Positions 1 through 8,631 of a DNA stretch of 64,000 bases are shown in pieces. The notes under the pieces are model-generated. The model was given only the letters and a program-made list of their open reading frames with translations. It was not told the origin of the DNA and did no database searches. The translations under genes were made by a program, and so were the position numbers. The DNA is taken from contig NZ_JAKKFD010000002.1 of NCBI RefSeq assembly GCF_022229005.1, forward strand, positions 62,001-126,000. Direction: 5' to 3'. Numbering within the stretch: position 1 is the first letter of the stretch; each line of letters opens with the position of its first letter. Source of the stretch: Micromonospora trifolii (GTDB taxonomy: Bacteria; Actinomycetota; Actinomycetes; Mycobacteriales; Micromonosporaceae).

Positions 1-470
1 TGCTCGGCTGGATCGGCATCGGCCCCCAGCCCTGGCTGGCCGGGCAGCACTCGGCCCTGCCGACGACGATGTTCATCGACATCTGGCAGTGGACCCCGAT
101 GGTCGTGCTGATCCTGCTCGCCGGGCTCACCTCGCTCTCCGACGAGCCCCAGGAGGCGGCCCGGATCGACGGCGCCAGCAGCTGGCAGCGGTTCCGGCAC
201 GTGACCCTCCCGCTGCTGATGCCCACTGTGATCGTCGCCATCCTGCTGCGGGGCATCGACGCGCTCAAGACGTTCGACATCCTCTACGCCACCAAGGGGC
301 GCGGCGGCGGGTCCTTCCACGAGGTCGAGACCCTCAACGTGTACGCGTACGGCCTCAGCTTCGACTACAACGACTACGGCGTCTCGTCGACAGTCCTCAT
401 CATCTTCTTCCTGATCATCATCGGGGTGATGTGGGCCCTCACCTATCGCAAGAAGGGGCTGGGCCGATGA
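1..470 (+). CDS. Sugar ABC transporter permease (MalF/UgpA type), 5' end outside window
   Basis: Inner-membrane permease subunit of a carbohydrate ABC importer. The open frame runs in from position 3, so the first residues of the gene lie upstream of the window; about 155 residues are visible. The EAA loop that docks the ATPase is seen as DEPQEAARIDGASSWQRFRHVTLPLL around residues 48-73 of the visible part, followed by hydrophobic segments and a short basic tail. The stop overlaps the next permease start as ATGA, so the two are translationally coupled. The substrate-binding protein and perhaps an ATPase should lie just upstream. The downstream dehydratases suggest an aldonate, uronate or a sugar yielding them as substrate, which is inference from context. 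Confidence 0.9.
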   Translation, partial: LGWIGIGPQPWLAGQHSALPTTMFIDIWQWTPMVVLILLAGLTSLSDEPQEAARIDGASSWQRFRHVTLPLLMPTVIVAILLRGIDALKTFDILYATKGRGGGSFHEVETLNVYAYGLSFDYNDYGVSSTVLIIFFLIIIGVMWALTYRKKGLGR

Positions 471-1282
471 AGCCGAGCAAGCCGTACCGGGTGTTCCGCA
501 ACTCGGCTCTGGTCGTCGTGGTGTTCGCGCTGATGGCGCCGCTGCTCTGGATGATCGCCGCGTCGTTCAAGACCAACGTGGACATCTACGACACCGCCAA
601 GGCGTTCGTCTTCTCGCCCAGCCTGAAGAACTACGAGACAGTTCTCCAGCAGGCGAACTATCTCGAGTTCATCGGCAACAGCCTCTGGGTGGCGTTCGCG
701 GCCACCACGCTCTCGCTCCTGCTCGGGGTGCCCGCCGCGTACTCGATGAGCCGGTTCAGCATGAAGAAGTCAGCGCTCGTCGTGCTCATGGCCCGGGTGA
801 TCCCCGGCGTCTCGCTCCTGGTGCCCTGGTACTACGTCTTCTCGAACCTGAAGATGGTCGGCGGCTTCACAGTGCTGATCCTGAGTCACATGTTCGTGTC
901 GCTGCCGCTGATCGTCTACATCATGATGGGCTACTTCGACGGCCTGCCGGCCGAGTTGGAAGAGGCCGCGCTGGTCGACGGGCTGACCCACATCGGCGCG
1001 TTCCGTCGGATCACCCTGCCGCTGTCGGTGGCCGGCGTCGCGACCGCCGGCATCCTCTCCTTCATCTTCTCCTGGAACAACTTCATGTTCGCCCTGGTGC
1101 TCTCCGGCTCCGACACCAAGACGCTCCCCGTCGCCATCTTCGACTTCGTCGGCTACGCCAGCATCGACTGGGGCGGCCTGATGGCAGCGGCGACGGTGGT
1201 CACCCTGCCGATCATGCTGATCGCGCTGTTCGTGCAGAAGTACGTCGTCTCCGGCCTCACCGCCGGTGCCACGAAGGGCTGA
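467..1282 (+). CDS. Carbohydrate ABC transporter permease (MalG type)
   Basis: Second permease subunit of the same importer, 271 residues. It begins MKPSKPYRVFRNS, has an N-terminal membrane segment (about residues 14-36), and the EAA loop ELEEAALVDGLTHIGAFRRITLPL near residues 163-186, followed by further membrane segments. The start is chosen because ATG overlaps the stop of the upstream permease; a longer in-frame reading exists but would run through that gene. It ends 6 bp before the galactonate dehydratase start, so transport and catabolism look co-transcribed. No ATPase gene is nearby; a shared MsiK-like ATPase encoded elsewhere, as in other actinobacteria, would fit. Confidence 0.93.
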   Translation: MKPSKPYRVFRNSALVVVVFALMAPLLWMIAASFKTNVDIYDTAKAFVFSPSLKNYETVLQQANYLEFIGNSLWVAFAATTLSLLLGVPAAYSMSRFSMKKSALVVLMARVIPGVSLLVPWYYVFSNLKMVGGFTVLILSHMFVSLPLIVYIMMGYFDGLPAELEEAALVDGLTHIGAFRRITLPLSVAGVATAGILSFIFSWNNFMFALVLSGSDTKTLPVAIFDFVGYASIDWGGLMAAATVVTLPIMLIALFVQKYVVSGLTAGATKG

Positions 1283-1288
1283 CCGGGC

Positions 1289-2437
1289 ATGACGACGATC
1301 GCAACTGTGGAGACCTTCCTGGTCGCGCCCCGCTGGCTGTTCGTCCGGATCGAGACGGAGTCCGGCATCGTCGGCTGGGGCGAGGCGACCTGCGAGGGCC
1401 GGTCCGAGACCGTGCGCACTGCCGTCCACCAGCTCAGCGAGCTGCTCACGGGTCGGGACGCGCTGCGCATCGAGGACCACTGGCAGATGCTGACCAAGGG
1501 GTCCTTCTACCGGGGTGGCCCGATCCTGGCCAGCGCGGTGTCCGGTCTGGACCAGGCGCTCTGGGACATCGCCGGCAAGCACTACGGCGCCCCCGTGCAC
1601 CAACTCCTCGGCGGGCCGGTCCGGGACCGGATCCGGGTCTACGGCTGGATCGGCGGTGACGAGCCCGCCGAGATCCGCGATCAGATCAGCGCCCGGATCG
1701 AGGCGGGCCTGACCGCTGTGAAGATGAACGCGTCCGGGCGGATGGGCGCGCTCGCCTCGGTCGCCGACCTCGACGCGGTGGTGCAGCGGGTGGCCGTCGC
1801 CCGCGAGGTCCTCGGCGACGACCGCGACGTCGCTGTCGACTTCCACGGCCGGTTCACCCTCGCGAACGTCCGGCGGGTCGCCCCGCTGTTGGAGCCGTAC
1901 CGGCCGTTCTTCCTGGAAGAGCCGGTGGTGCCGGAGAACTCGCACCTGATCGGTGAGGTGGTCCGCTGCACCACCACCCCGATCTCGACGGGGGAGCGGC
2001 TCTACAGCCGGCAGGAGTTCCTGCCCGTGTTGCAGGCCGGCATCGCCGTGGCCCAGCCGGACCTCGCGCACGCCGGCGGCATCACCGAGGTTCGCAAGAT
2101 CGCCACGTTGGCCGAGGTGTACGACGTGCAACTCGCCCCGCACTGCCCGCTCGGGCCGATCGCCCTCGCCGCCTGCCTCCAGGTCGGCTTCGCCACACCC
2201 AACTTCCTGATCCAGGAGCAGAGCATCGGCATCCACTACAACCAGGGTGCCGAGGTGCTCGACTACTGCCTCGACCAGACCCCGCTGACCTTCGTCGACG
2301 GGTACGTGCAGCGGTTGACCGGGCCCGGTCTCGGCATCGAGATCGACGAACACGCCGTGCGGACCGCTGACAAGCGCGGGCACGCCTGGCGCAGCCCGAC
2401 CTGGCGGCACCCCGACGGCTCCTACGCGGAGTGGTGA
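1289..2437 (+). CDS. dgoD: D-galactonate dehydratase (enolase superfamily)
   Basis: Dehydrates D-galactonate to 2-dehydro-3-deoxy-D-galactonate in the cytoplasm (De Ley-Doudoroff pathway). The 382-residue length equals E. coli DgoD, and the sequence follows it closely: VGWGE near the N terminus, [19 protein letters not shown]. Metal ligands and acid/base residues are visible in order: DFHGR (Asp and His), FFLEEPV (Glu), STGER (Glu), LAPHCPLGP (His), and the end [16 protein letters not shown] matches the family. It follows the permeases by 6 bp and precedes a mannonate dehydratase by about 30 bp. An orthologous aldonate dehydratase with a slightly different substrate cannot be excluded. Confidence 0.9.
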   Translation: MTTIATVETFLVAPRWLFVRIETESGIVGWGEATCEGRSETVRTAVHQLSELLTGRDALRIEDHWQMLTKGSFYRGGPILASAVSGLDQALWDIAGKHYGAPVHQLLGGPVRDRIRVYGWIGGDEPAEIRDQISARIEAGLTAVKMNASGRMGALASVADLDAVVQRVAVAREVLGDDRDVAVDFHGRFTLANVRRVAPLLEPYRPFFLEEPVVPENSHLIGEVVRCTTTPISTGERLYSRQEFLPVLQAGIAVAQPDLAHAGGITEVRKIATLAEVYDVQLAPHCPLGPIALAACLQVGFATPNFLIQEQSIGIHYNQGAEVLDYCLDQTPLTFVDGYVQRLTGPGLGIEIDEHAVRTADKRGHAWRSPTWRHPDGSYAEW

Positions 2438-2468
2438 GACCCCGACCGGCACGAACGAAAGGCACCCC

Positions 2469-3698
2469 GTGAAGATCGTCGCAGCAGACATCATCGTGAC
2501 CAGCCCCGACCGGAACTTCGTCACCCTCAAGATCACCACTGATGAGGGCATCACCGGTCTGGGCGACGCCACGCTCAACGGCCGTGAGCTCTCCGTCGCC
2601 TCGTACCTGCGCGACCACGTCGCCCCACTGCTGATGGGACGGGACCCGCACCGGATCGAGGACACCTGGCAGTTCCTGTACCGGTCGGCGTACTGGCGGC
2701 GCGGCCCGGTCACCATGGCCGCCATCGCCGCCGTGGACGTCGCACTGTGGGACATCTTGGCCAAGGCCGCCGGCATGCCGCTGTACCAACTGCTGGGCGG
2801 CGCGTCGCGCACCGGCATCATGGCGTACGGGCACGCGTCGGGGCGGGACATCCCCGAGCTGTTCGACTCGATCCGTCGCCACCTCGACGAGGGCTTCAAG
2901 TCGATCCGGGTGCAGACCTCGGTGCCCGGGATCAACGCGGTCTACGGCGTCGCCGCGCAGCCCAGCTCCACCGGCCAGCGCTACGACTACGAGCCCGCGC
3001 AGCGCACCCCGCTGCCCGCCGAGGAGGACTGGGACACCCGCGCGTACCTGCGCCACCTGCCGTCGGTCTTCGAGGCGGTGCGCGGCGAGTTCGGCCCGGA
3101 GTTGCCGCTGCTGCACGACGGTCACCACCGGATGACCCCGATCCAGGCCGCCAAGCTCGGCAAGGCCCTCGAACCGTACGACCTGTTCTGGCTGGAGGAC
3201 TGCACCCCGGCCGAGAACCAGGAGGCGCTGCGGCTGGTCCGCCAGCACACCACCACCCCGCTGGCCATCGGTGAGGTCTTCAACACGGTCTGGGACTACC
3301 AGACCCTGATCCGGGAGCAGCTGATCGACTACGTCCGGTCCGCCGTCACCCACACCGGCGGCATCACCGCCATGCGCAAGCTGCTCGACTTCGCCGCCCA
3401 GTACCAGATCAAGTCCGGCATCCACGGCCCCACCGACATCTCCCCGGTGGGCATGGCCGCGGCCCTGCACCTGGACCTGGCCATCCACAACTTCGGGATC
3501 CAGGAGTACATGAAGCACACCCCGCTGGCCAACGAGGTGTTCCGGCAGTCGTTCACCTTCACCGACGGCTACCTGCACCCGGGCGACCAACCGGGGCTCG
3601 GGGTGGAACTCGACGAGGAGGCGGCGGCCCGGTTCCCGTACGAGCCGGCGTACCTGCCGTTCAACCGGCTCAAGGACGGCACGGTCCATGACTGGTGA
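2469..3698 (+). CDS. manD: D-mannonate dehydratase-type enolase-superfamily enzyme (ManD)
   Basis: Mg-dependent dehydration of D-mannonate (some members prefer D-gluconate) to 2-keto-3-deoxygluconate. 409 residues. Family hallmarks visible in order: [11 protein letters not shown] near the N terminus, RVQTSVPG, the GQRYDYEPA loop, metal ligands in [22 protein letters not shown] and LAIGEVFN, the late His in [17 protein letters not shown], and the characteristic [20 protein letters not shown] end. Both ManD-type histidines (in DGHH and IHGP) are kept, which argues for an active dehydratase. A purine-rich GAAAGG sits upstream of the GTG start. The 3' end overlaps the gluconokinase start by 11 bp, so the product probably joins the Entner-Doudoroff-like KDG branch. 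Confidence 0.88.
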   Translation: MKIVAADIIVTSPDRNFVTLKITTDEGITGLGDATLNGRELSVASYLRDHVAPLLMGRDPHRIEDTWQFLYRSAYWRRGPVTMAAIAAVDVALWDILAKAAGMPLYQLLGGASRTGIMAYGHASGRDIPELFDSIRRHLDEGFKSIRVQTSVPGINAVYGVAAQPSSTGQRYDYEPAQRTPLPAEEDWDTRAYLRHLPSVFEAVRGEFGPELPLLHDGHHRMTPIQAAKLGKALEPYDLFWLEDCTPAENQEALRLVRQHTTTPLAIGEVFNTVWDYQTLIREQLIDYVRSAVTHTGGITAMRKLLDFAAQYQIKSGIHGPTDISPVGMAAALHLDLAIHNFGIQEYMKHTPLANEVFRQSFTFTDGYLHPGDQPGLGVELDEEAAARFPYEPAYLPFNRLKDGTVHDW

Positions 3699-4278
3699 GC
3701 GGCGCGGCGCCCGGCCCACCCGGCACGTCGTGGTGATGGGCGTCTCCGGGGCCGGCAAGACCACAGTGGCGCGCGGGATCGGCGCGGCGACGGGGCTGAC
3801 GTTCGCCGAGGCGGACGAGTTCCACTCCCCGCAGAACGTGGCGCGGATGCGCTCCGGCGTACCGCTGGACGACACCACCCGGTGGCCCTGGCTGCGGGAC
3901 ATCGCCGGGTGGATCGCCGATCGCGGCGCGGAGGGCCGCTCGACGGTGCTGGCCTGCTCGGCGTTGAAGCGGTCGTACCGGGACGTGCTCCGCCAGGGCC
4001 CGCTCCCTGTGGACTTCGTGCACCTGGACGGCCCGGCGGAGGTCATCCGAGCCCGACTGGCCCGGCGTGAGGGGCACTACATGCCGGCCAGTCTGCTGGA
4101 GTCGCAGCTCGCCACGCTGGAACCGGCCGAGCCGGACGAGTCGGTGCTCGTACTCGATGTCGCGCTGCCCCCGGAGGCCCTGGTCGCGGCGGCCGTCAAG
4201 GGTCTCGGTCTGCCCGCTTCGGTGCCGGTGGGGGAGCACCGGGACCGCGCGTCCAACCCCACTGCGGGGGCGTGTTAG
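3688..4278 (+). CDS. gntK: Gluconokinase (shikimate-kinase-like fold)
   Basis: Phosphorylates D-gluconate to 6-phosphogluconate, feeding the pentose phosphate pathway. 196 residues, slightly longer than the roughly 170-residue E. coli enzyme. The P-loop GVSGAGKTT lies at residues 18-26, with [21 protein letters not shown] (gluconate-binding/lid region) next, [11 protein letters not shown] in the middle, and [17 protein letters not shown], all typical of GntK. It overlaps the mannonate dehydratase by 11 bp and closes the sugar-acid operon. Its stop codon lies inside the iron box that serves the next operon, so the two transcription units abut. Together with the dehydratases it suggests the operon handles mixed aldonic acids. 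Confidence 0.92.
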   Translation: MTGERRGARPTRHVVVMGVSGAGKTTVARGIGAATGLTFAEADEFHSPQNVARMRSGVPLDDTTRWPWLRDIAGWIADRGAEGRSTVLACSALKRSYRDVLRQGPLPVDFVHLDGPAEVIRARLARREGHYMPASLLESQLATLEPAEPDESVLVLDVALPPEALVAAAVKGLGLPASVPVGEHRDRASNPTAGAC

Positions 4279-4293
4279 GTTAGCCTGCCCTAA
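4275..4293 (+). promoter_or_regulatory. Iron box (IdeR/DmdR-type operator)
   Basis: TTAGGTTAGCCTGCCCTAA matches the actinobacterial IdeR/DmdR1 consensus TTAGGTTAGSCTAACCTAA at 17 of 19 positions. It starts in the gntK stop codon and lies about 40 bp before the ABC exporter start, so the exporter pair should be repressed when iron is plentiful. Confidence 0.88.
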
Positions 4294-4334
4294 TCGTAAG
4301 TGGAGTCCGTCGCCGTGCCCTCATCGATCCGAGC

Positions 4335-6041
4335 ATGACAGTCGCCGAGACCACCGGTGGCGTGGTGCTCCGTCGCGCGCTGCGTCGACAGCGCGCCCGC
4401 GTGGCCGCCGGCACCGCGCTGCTCTGCACCCACCAGGCCACCGAAGCCCTCGTCCCGGTGGCCATCGGCGTGGTCATCGACCGTGCGGTGGCCACCGGTG
4501 ACGTTCGCGCCCTGCTGCTCTCGCTGGCCGGTCTGGCCGTCCTGTTCACGGTGCTCGCCTTCGCCTACCGGGCCGGTGCGCGACTGGCGTTCGCCGCCGT
4601 CGAACACGAGGCGCACGCCACCCGGGTCGAGATCGTCCGCAGCGTCCTCGACCCGCGTGGACGCCGGTCGGGCATGCGCGACGGCGAACTGCTGTCCGTG
4701 ACGGCCTCCGACGCCGAGCTGTCCGCGCTCGTCGTGCGAGTCGCGGGACTCACCGCCGCGGCGCTCACCGCCATCGTGGTCGCGGCCGTGGCGCTGCTCG
4801 TCGTCGACGTTCCCCTCGGCCTCGGGGTGCTCATCGGCGTACCAGTGCTGGTCATCGCCCTCCAGCGGATGTCGCCGCTGCTCACCCGGCGCAGCACGTC
4901 GCAGCAGGAGGCGCTCGCCGCCACGACCGCCCTCGCCGTCGACCTCGTCTCCGGCCTGCGCGTGCTGCGCGGCATCGGCGCACAGGACCACGCCGCCCGC
5001 CGGTACGCGGGATCCAGCCGCAACGCGCTCGACGTCACCCTGCGCGCCGCCACCACCAAGGGTCTGCACCTCGGGCTCACCACAACTGTCAACGGCCTCT
5101 TCCTCGCCACGGTCGCCGGATTCGCCGGTTGGCTGGCGCTTCAGGGCCGGCTCACCATCGGCGAGCTCGTCGCCGTGGTCGGGCTGGCCCAGTTCATCGC
5201 CGAGCCGGTGCAGACGCTCGGGTACTGCGTCCAGTTGTTCGCCATGGCCCGAGCCTCCGCGGGGCGGGTCGCCCGGGTCCTCGGCGCCGAGCCGGTCGTC
5301 CAGCCCGGTGACGCCGGCCCGCCCGCCCCGAGCCCGTCCCGGCTCGCCCTCGACGGGGTCTCGTACGCGGGCCTCGACGATGTCAGCGTGCGCGTCCGCG
5401 CCGGTGAGATCCTGGGCGTGCTCGCCTACGACCCGAGCGAGGCCGAGGCGCTGGTCGCGCTGCTGGCCGGCCGGGTGCCCCGCGCGGACCACCGGGGGAC
5501 GGTCCGCGTCGACGGCGTGCCCGCCGACGAGCTGCACATCGACGCCGCCCGCGCCGTGGTCCTGGTCGAGCAGCATGACGTGGCGCTGTTCGAGGGGACG
5601 CTGCGCGCCAACCTCAGCGCCGGCGCCTCCGTCGACGACGAGGTGCTGCGTGCCGCCGTGCGGGCTGCCGCCGCCGAGGACGTGCTCGCCGCGCACCCGC
5701 ACGGGTTCGACCGTCTGCTCACCGAACGCGGGGCGAACCTCTCCGGTGGGCAGCGGCAGCGGATCGGGCTGGCGAGGGCGCTCGTCGCCGACCCGCCGGT
5801 GCTGGTGCTGCACAACCCCACCACGGCGGTCGACGCGGTGACCGAGGGCCTGCTCGCCACGAGACTGGCCGAGGCGCGCGGGGCGGGCGCCCGCGGCACG
5901 CTGCTGATCACCACCAGCCCGGCACTGCTGCGGATCACCGACCGGGTCGCGGTGATCGACCGGGGACGGGTCGTCGCCGAGGGTCCGCACGAGCGGTTGC
6001 TCGCCAGCGACGCCCGCTACCGGGAGGAAACCCTGCGATGA
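4335..6041 (+). CDS. ABC exporter half-transporter with degenerate ATP site (siderophore-linked)
   Basis: Fused membrane domain plus nucleotide-binding domain, 568 residues, about six membrane segments in the first 300. The ABC signature is intact (NLSGGQRQRIGLARAL, near residue 470), but the Walker A region reads GVLAYDPSEAEALVALL (near residue 358) with no GxxGxGKS, Walker B is VLVLHNPTTAVD with the Asp and catalytic Glu replaced, and the H-loop region LLITTSP lacks its His. It can therefore contribute only its signature to a heterodimer. It overlaps its partner by 4 bp (ATGA). The iron box just upstream suggests siderophore export or import of ferri-siderophore (IrtAB-like). No strong ribosome binding site is visible before the ATG. 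Confidence 0.85.
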   Translation: MTVAETTGGVVLRRALRRQRARVAAGTALLCTHQATEALVPVAIGVVIDRAVATGDVRALLLSLAGLAVLFTVLAFAYRAGARLAFAAVEHEAHATRVEIVRSVLDPRGRRSGMRDGELLSVTASDAELSALVVRVAGLTAAALTAIVVAAVALLVVDVPLGLGVLIGVPVLVIALQRMSPLLTRRSTSQQEALAATTALAVDLVSGLRVLRGIGAQDHAARRYAGSSRNALDVTLRAATTKGLHLGLTTTVNGLFLATVAGFAGWLALQGRLTIGELVAVVGLAQFIAEPVQTLGYCVQLFAMARASAGRVARVLGAEPVVQPGDAGPPAPSPSRLALDGVSYAGLDDVSVRVRAGEILGVLAYDPSEAEALVALLAGRVPRADHRGTVRVDGVPADELHIDAARAVVLVEQHDVALFEGTLRANLSAGASVDDEVLRAAVRAAAAEDVLAAHPHGFDRLLTERGANLSGGQRQRIGLARALVADPPVLVLHNPTTAVDAVTEGLLATRLAEARGAGARGTLLITTSPALLRITDRVAVIDRGRVVAEGPHERLLASDARYREETLR

Positions 6042-7864
6042 CGTCCGAGCCGATCACCCGGCACCTGTTGCCGACGGCCACCGGCCGGCAGACCTGGGCC
6101 GCCCTCCGTACCGAGCTGGCCCTCCTGCCGGGGCTCAGCGCCGTCGCCGGCACGTTGCTGGTCGTCGCCGCCGCGACCGGGCTGGTCGCCCCCTGGGTGC
6201 TCGGCCGCCTCGTCGACGACGTCATCGCCGGAACCGACACACCTCGGGTGGTGGCCTGGGCCGGCGTGATCGCTGGCGCCGCCGTGCTCGCGGGACTCCT
6301 CACCGCGGCGGGAGCGGCGGTCGCCGCGCGCCTCGGCGAGACCGTGCTGGCCCGACTCCGGGAGCGGGTCCTCGACCGCGCCCTGCACCTGCCGTCGGCC
6401 ACCCTGGAGCGGGCCGGGACCGGGGACCTGGTGGCCCGTGCCGGCGACGACGTTGCGGTGGTGACGAATGTGATCGCCACCAGCGGCCCGGCCTTCCTCG
6501 GCGCGCTGCTGTCCGTCGTGCTGACCGCGGCGGGGCTCTTCGCCCTCGACTGGCGGCTCGGCATCGCCGGGTTGGCCGCGGCCCCGGCGTACGCGGTGGC
6601 GCTGCGCTGGTACCTCAAGCGGTCGGTGCCGTACTACGCCCGCGAGCGGGTGGCGACGGGCGAGCGCGCGCAGGCGACGGCCGAGGCGCTGCGGGGCGCC
6701 GCCACAGTGCGCGCCTACCGGATGGAGGACGCCCACGTCGCGCGGATCGCGGAGCGCTCCGGCGTCGCCCGCGACCTGTCGCTGGAGATCTTCGGCCTCT
6801 ACACCCGCTTCGGGCTGCGCGTCAACCGCTCGGAGTTCGTGGGGCTCGCGGCCGTGCTGCTCGCCGGCTTCCTGCTGGTACGCGGCGACCTGGCCACCGT
6901 CGGCGCCGCCACCACTGCCGCGCTCTACTTCCACCGCCTGTTCAACCCCATCGGCCTGCTGCTGTTCGAGTCGGACTCGGTGTTGCAGGCCGGGGCCAGC
7001 CTGGCCCGACTCGTCGGGGTCACCACCCTGCCGGACACCGCGGCCCCCGCCGGCACCGAGCCCGCCCGCCACGATCGGGGCGCACCGGCGGCACTGGAGG
7101 TGACCGTCGGGCAGCACCGCTACGACGACGGGCCGGTGGTGCTGCGGGACATCGCCCTGCGTCTCGCCCCCGGGGAGCGCGTCGCCCTGGTCGGCGCGAG
7201 CGGCGCGGGCAAGAGCACCCTCGCCGGCATCATCGCCGGCATCATCGCGCCCACCGACGGCGCGGTGACCCTGCGCGGCGTGCCGCTGGCCCAGCTCGGC
7301 GAGCACCGCCTCCGTCGGGAGATCGCCCTGATCAGCCAGGAGGTGCACGTCTTCGCCGGGCCGCTCGCCGACGACCTGCGTCTCGCCGACCCGGACGCCA
7401 CCGACGCCGAGATCGCCACCGCCCTCGACCTCGTCGGCGCCACCGAGTGGGTGCGGACCCTGCCGGAGGGCATCACCACCGCGGTGGGGGAGGGTGGGCG
7501 GCAGCTCACCTCGGCCCAGGCCCAGCAGCTCGCGCTGGCCCGCCTCATCCTCGCCGATCCGGCCGTCGCGGTCCTCGACGAGGCCACCGCCGAGGCGGGC
7601 AGCGCGGGCGCGCGCGACCTCGACCACGCCGCCGTGGCGGCCACCGAGGGGCGTACCACGTTGATCGTCGCCCACCGACTCAGCCAGGCGGCCACCGCGG
7701 ACCGCATCGTCGTCCTCGACCAGGGGCGCGTCGCCGAGCACGGCACGCACGCCGAGCTGCTCAGGGCCGGGGGCGGGTACAGCCAGCTGTGGCGCTCGTG
7801 GAGCATGCCCGACCCCGTGGTTCCGAGAGAACGCGAGAGCGCGGACCAGCCCGTCCCGAGCTGA
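6038..7864 (+). CDS. ABC exporter half-transporter, catalytic partner
   Basis: Membrane domain plus nucleotide-binding domain, 608 residues. Walker A GASGAGKST (near residue 387), Walker B AVLDEAT (near 510) and the H-loop IVAHRLS are all intact, but the signature is LTSAQAQQ in place of LSGGQ. This is the mirror image of the upstream half: pairing gives one fully canonical composite site (this Walker A/B with the partner LSGGQ) and one site that is degenerate on both faces. Such asymmetric heterodimers are well known among ABC exporters. It is translationally coupled to the upstream half and shares its iron box, so iron-regulated transport of a siderophore is the best guess; the substrate is not shown by the sequence. 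Confidence 0.87.
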   Translation: MTSEPITRHLLPTATGRQTWAALRTELALLPGLSAVAGTLLVVAAATGLVAPWVLGRLVDDVIAGTDTPRVVAWAGVIAGAAVLAGLLTAAGAAVAARLGETVLARLRERVLDRALHLPSATLERAGTGDLVARAGDDVAVVTNVIATSGPAFLGALLSVVLTAAGLFALDWRLGIAGLAAAPAYAVALRWYLKRSVPYYARERVATGERAQATAEALRGAATVRAYRMEDAHVARIAERSGVARDLSLEIFGLYTRFGLRVNRSEFVGLAAVLLAGFLLVRGDLATVGAATTAALYFHRLFNPIGLLLFESDSVLQAGASLARLVGVTTLPDTAAPAGTEPARHDRGAPAALEVTVGQHRYDDGPVVLRDIALRLAPGERVALVGASGAGKSTLAGIIAGIIAPTDGAVTLRGVPLAQLGEHRLRREIALISQEVHVFAGPLADDLRLADPDATDAEIATALDLVGATEWVRTLPEGITTAVGEGGRQLTSAQAQQLALARLILADPAVAVLDEATAEAGSAGARDLDHAAVAATEGRTTLIVAHRLSQAATADRIVVLDQGRVAEHGTHAELLRAGGGYSQLWRSWSMPDPVVPRERESADQPVPS

Positions 7865-8013
7865 GCGGCGTTCGGTTCCCGTCACCTCGGACATCCGCGC
7901 GATCAGTCGAACGTGGGAACCCCGGGAACTTTTCCGGACCGGCCGGCGACCACCAGAGTGCGCGGCTGACCGGCGGCGTTCCGACGACGGCATCTCGGCA
8001 TGAAGGAGCGCCC

Positions 8014-8055
8014 GTGGCACTCAGGACGGTGGTCTGTGCGGAACGGCGTCGCTGA
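8014..8055 (+). CDS. Possible 13-residue leader ORF upstream of and overlapping sigC
   Basis: A strong ribosome binding site, GAAGGAG at 8002-8008, sits 5 nt before a GTG that opens a frame of 13 codons (VALRTVVCAERRR, stop at 8053-8055). This short frame overlaps the likely sigma factor start at 8036, so translation of the leader could govern sigma synthesis. Nothing but the ribosome binding site and the overlap supports it; the GAAGGAG could instead serve the in-frame ATG/GTG region of the sigma gene. Confidence 0.25.
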   Translation: MALRTVVCAERRR

Positions 8056-8614
8056 CGACGACCAGGTGACCCGGTGGGCTCGGGAGGCGGGCCAGGGTGA
8101 CCGGCAGGCCGCGGCGGCGTTCATCCGGGCACTACAGGACCAGGTCTGGCGCTTCCTGTCGCACCTGGCCGGGCCCGGGGAGGCCGACGACCTGACCCAG
8201 GAGACGTTCCTGCGGGCGATCCGTAACCTGCCCGGCTTCGCCGGCCGCTCGTCGGCCCGTACCTGGGTGTTCACCATCGCCCGGCGCGTCGCAGTGGATC
8301 ACGTGCGAACGGCGGTGGCCCGGCCGAGGATGGCGGCGGTGCCGGACTGGCAGGCCGCGGCCGAGGCCGCCGGTGCGATCACCGCCGGTGCCGACGAGGG
8401 CGTGACACTGCACCAGTTGATCGCCGGACTGACCCGGGAGCGCCGTGAGGCGTTCGTCGCCACCCAGGTGCTCGGCCTGTCCTACGCCGAGGCGGCGGAC
8501 GTCTGCCAGTGCCCCGTCGGCACGATCCGTTCCCGGGTCGCCCGGGCGCGCGAGGATCTCGTCGCCGCCTGGCAGGCCGACACCGACCCGAGCCGCGAGC
8601 GACGAACCGGCTGA
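8036..8614 (+). CDS. sigC: ECF RNA polymerase sigma factor, SigC-like
   Basis: Directs RNA polymerase to a dedicated promoter set. From the GTG at 8036 the protein is 192 residues and lines up without gaps with the start of M. tuberculosis SigC as I recall it. Region 2 shows DDLTQETFLRAIRNLPGF and SSARTWVFTIARRVAVDHVR; region 4 shows ERREAFVATQVLGLSYAEAADVCQCPVGTIRSRVARAREDLV with the helix-turn-helix. An ATG at 8000 gives a 12-residue longer form but lacks a ribosome binding site; AGGACGG precedes 8036. No anti-sigma gene is adjacent, as for mycobacterial SigC, which is tied to metal acquisition. Its place beside an iron-regulated exporter fits that theme. Confidence 0.88.
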   Translation: MRNGVADDDQVTRWAREAGQGDRQAAAAFIRALQDQVWRFLSHLAGPGEADDLTQETFLRAIRNLPGFAGRSSARTWVFTIARRVAVDHVRTAVARPRMAAVPDWQAAAEAAGAITAGADEGVTLHQLIAGLTRERREAFVATQVLGLSYAEAADVCQCPVGTIRSRVARAREDLVAAWQADTDPSRERRTG

Positions 8615-8631
8615 GGGTGGATACTGCCGCA

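Noticed and set aside
770..4046. Long minus-strand frames over the sugar-acid operon
   Set aside because: Shadows of dgoD and manD, both with complete active sites on the plus strand.
7915..7929. Two GGGAAC motifs (7915-7920, 7924-7929) upstream of sigC as an ECF -35 element
   Set aside because: No matching -10 (CGTC or similar) at proper spacing; kept only as a weak possibility.
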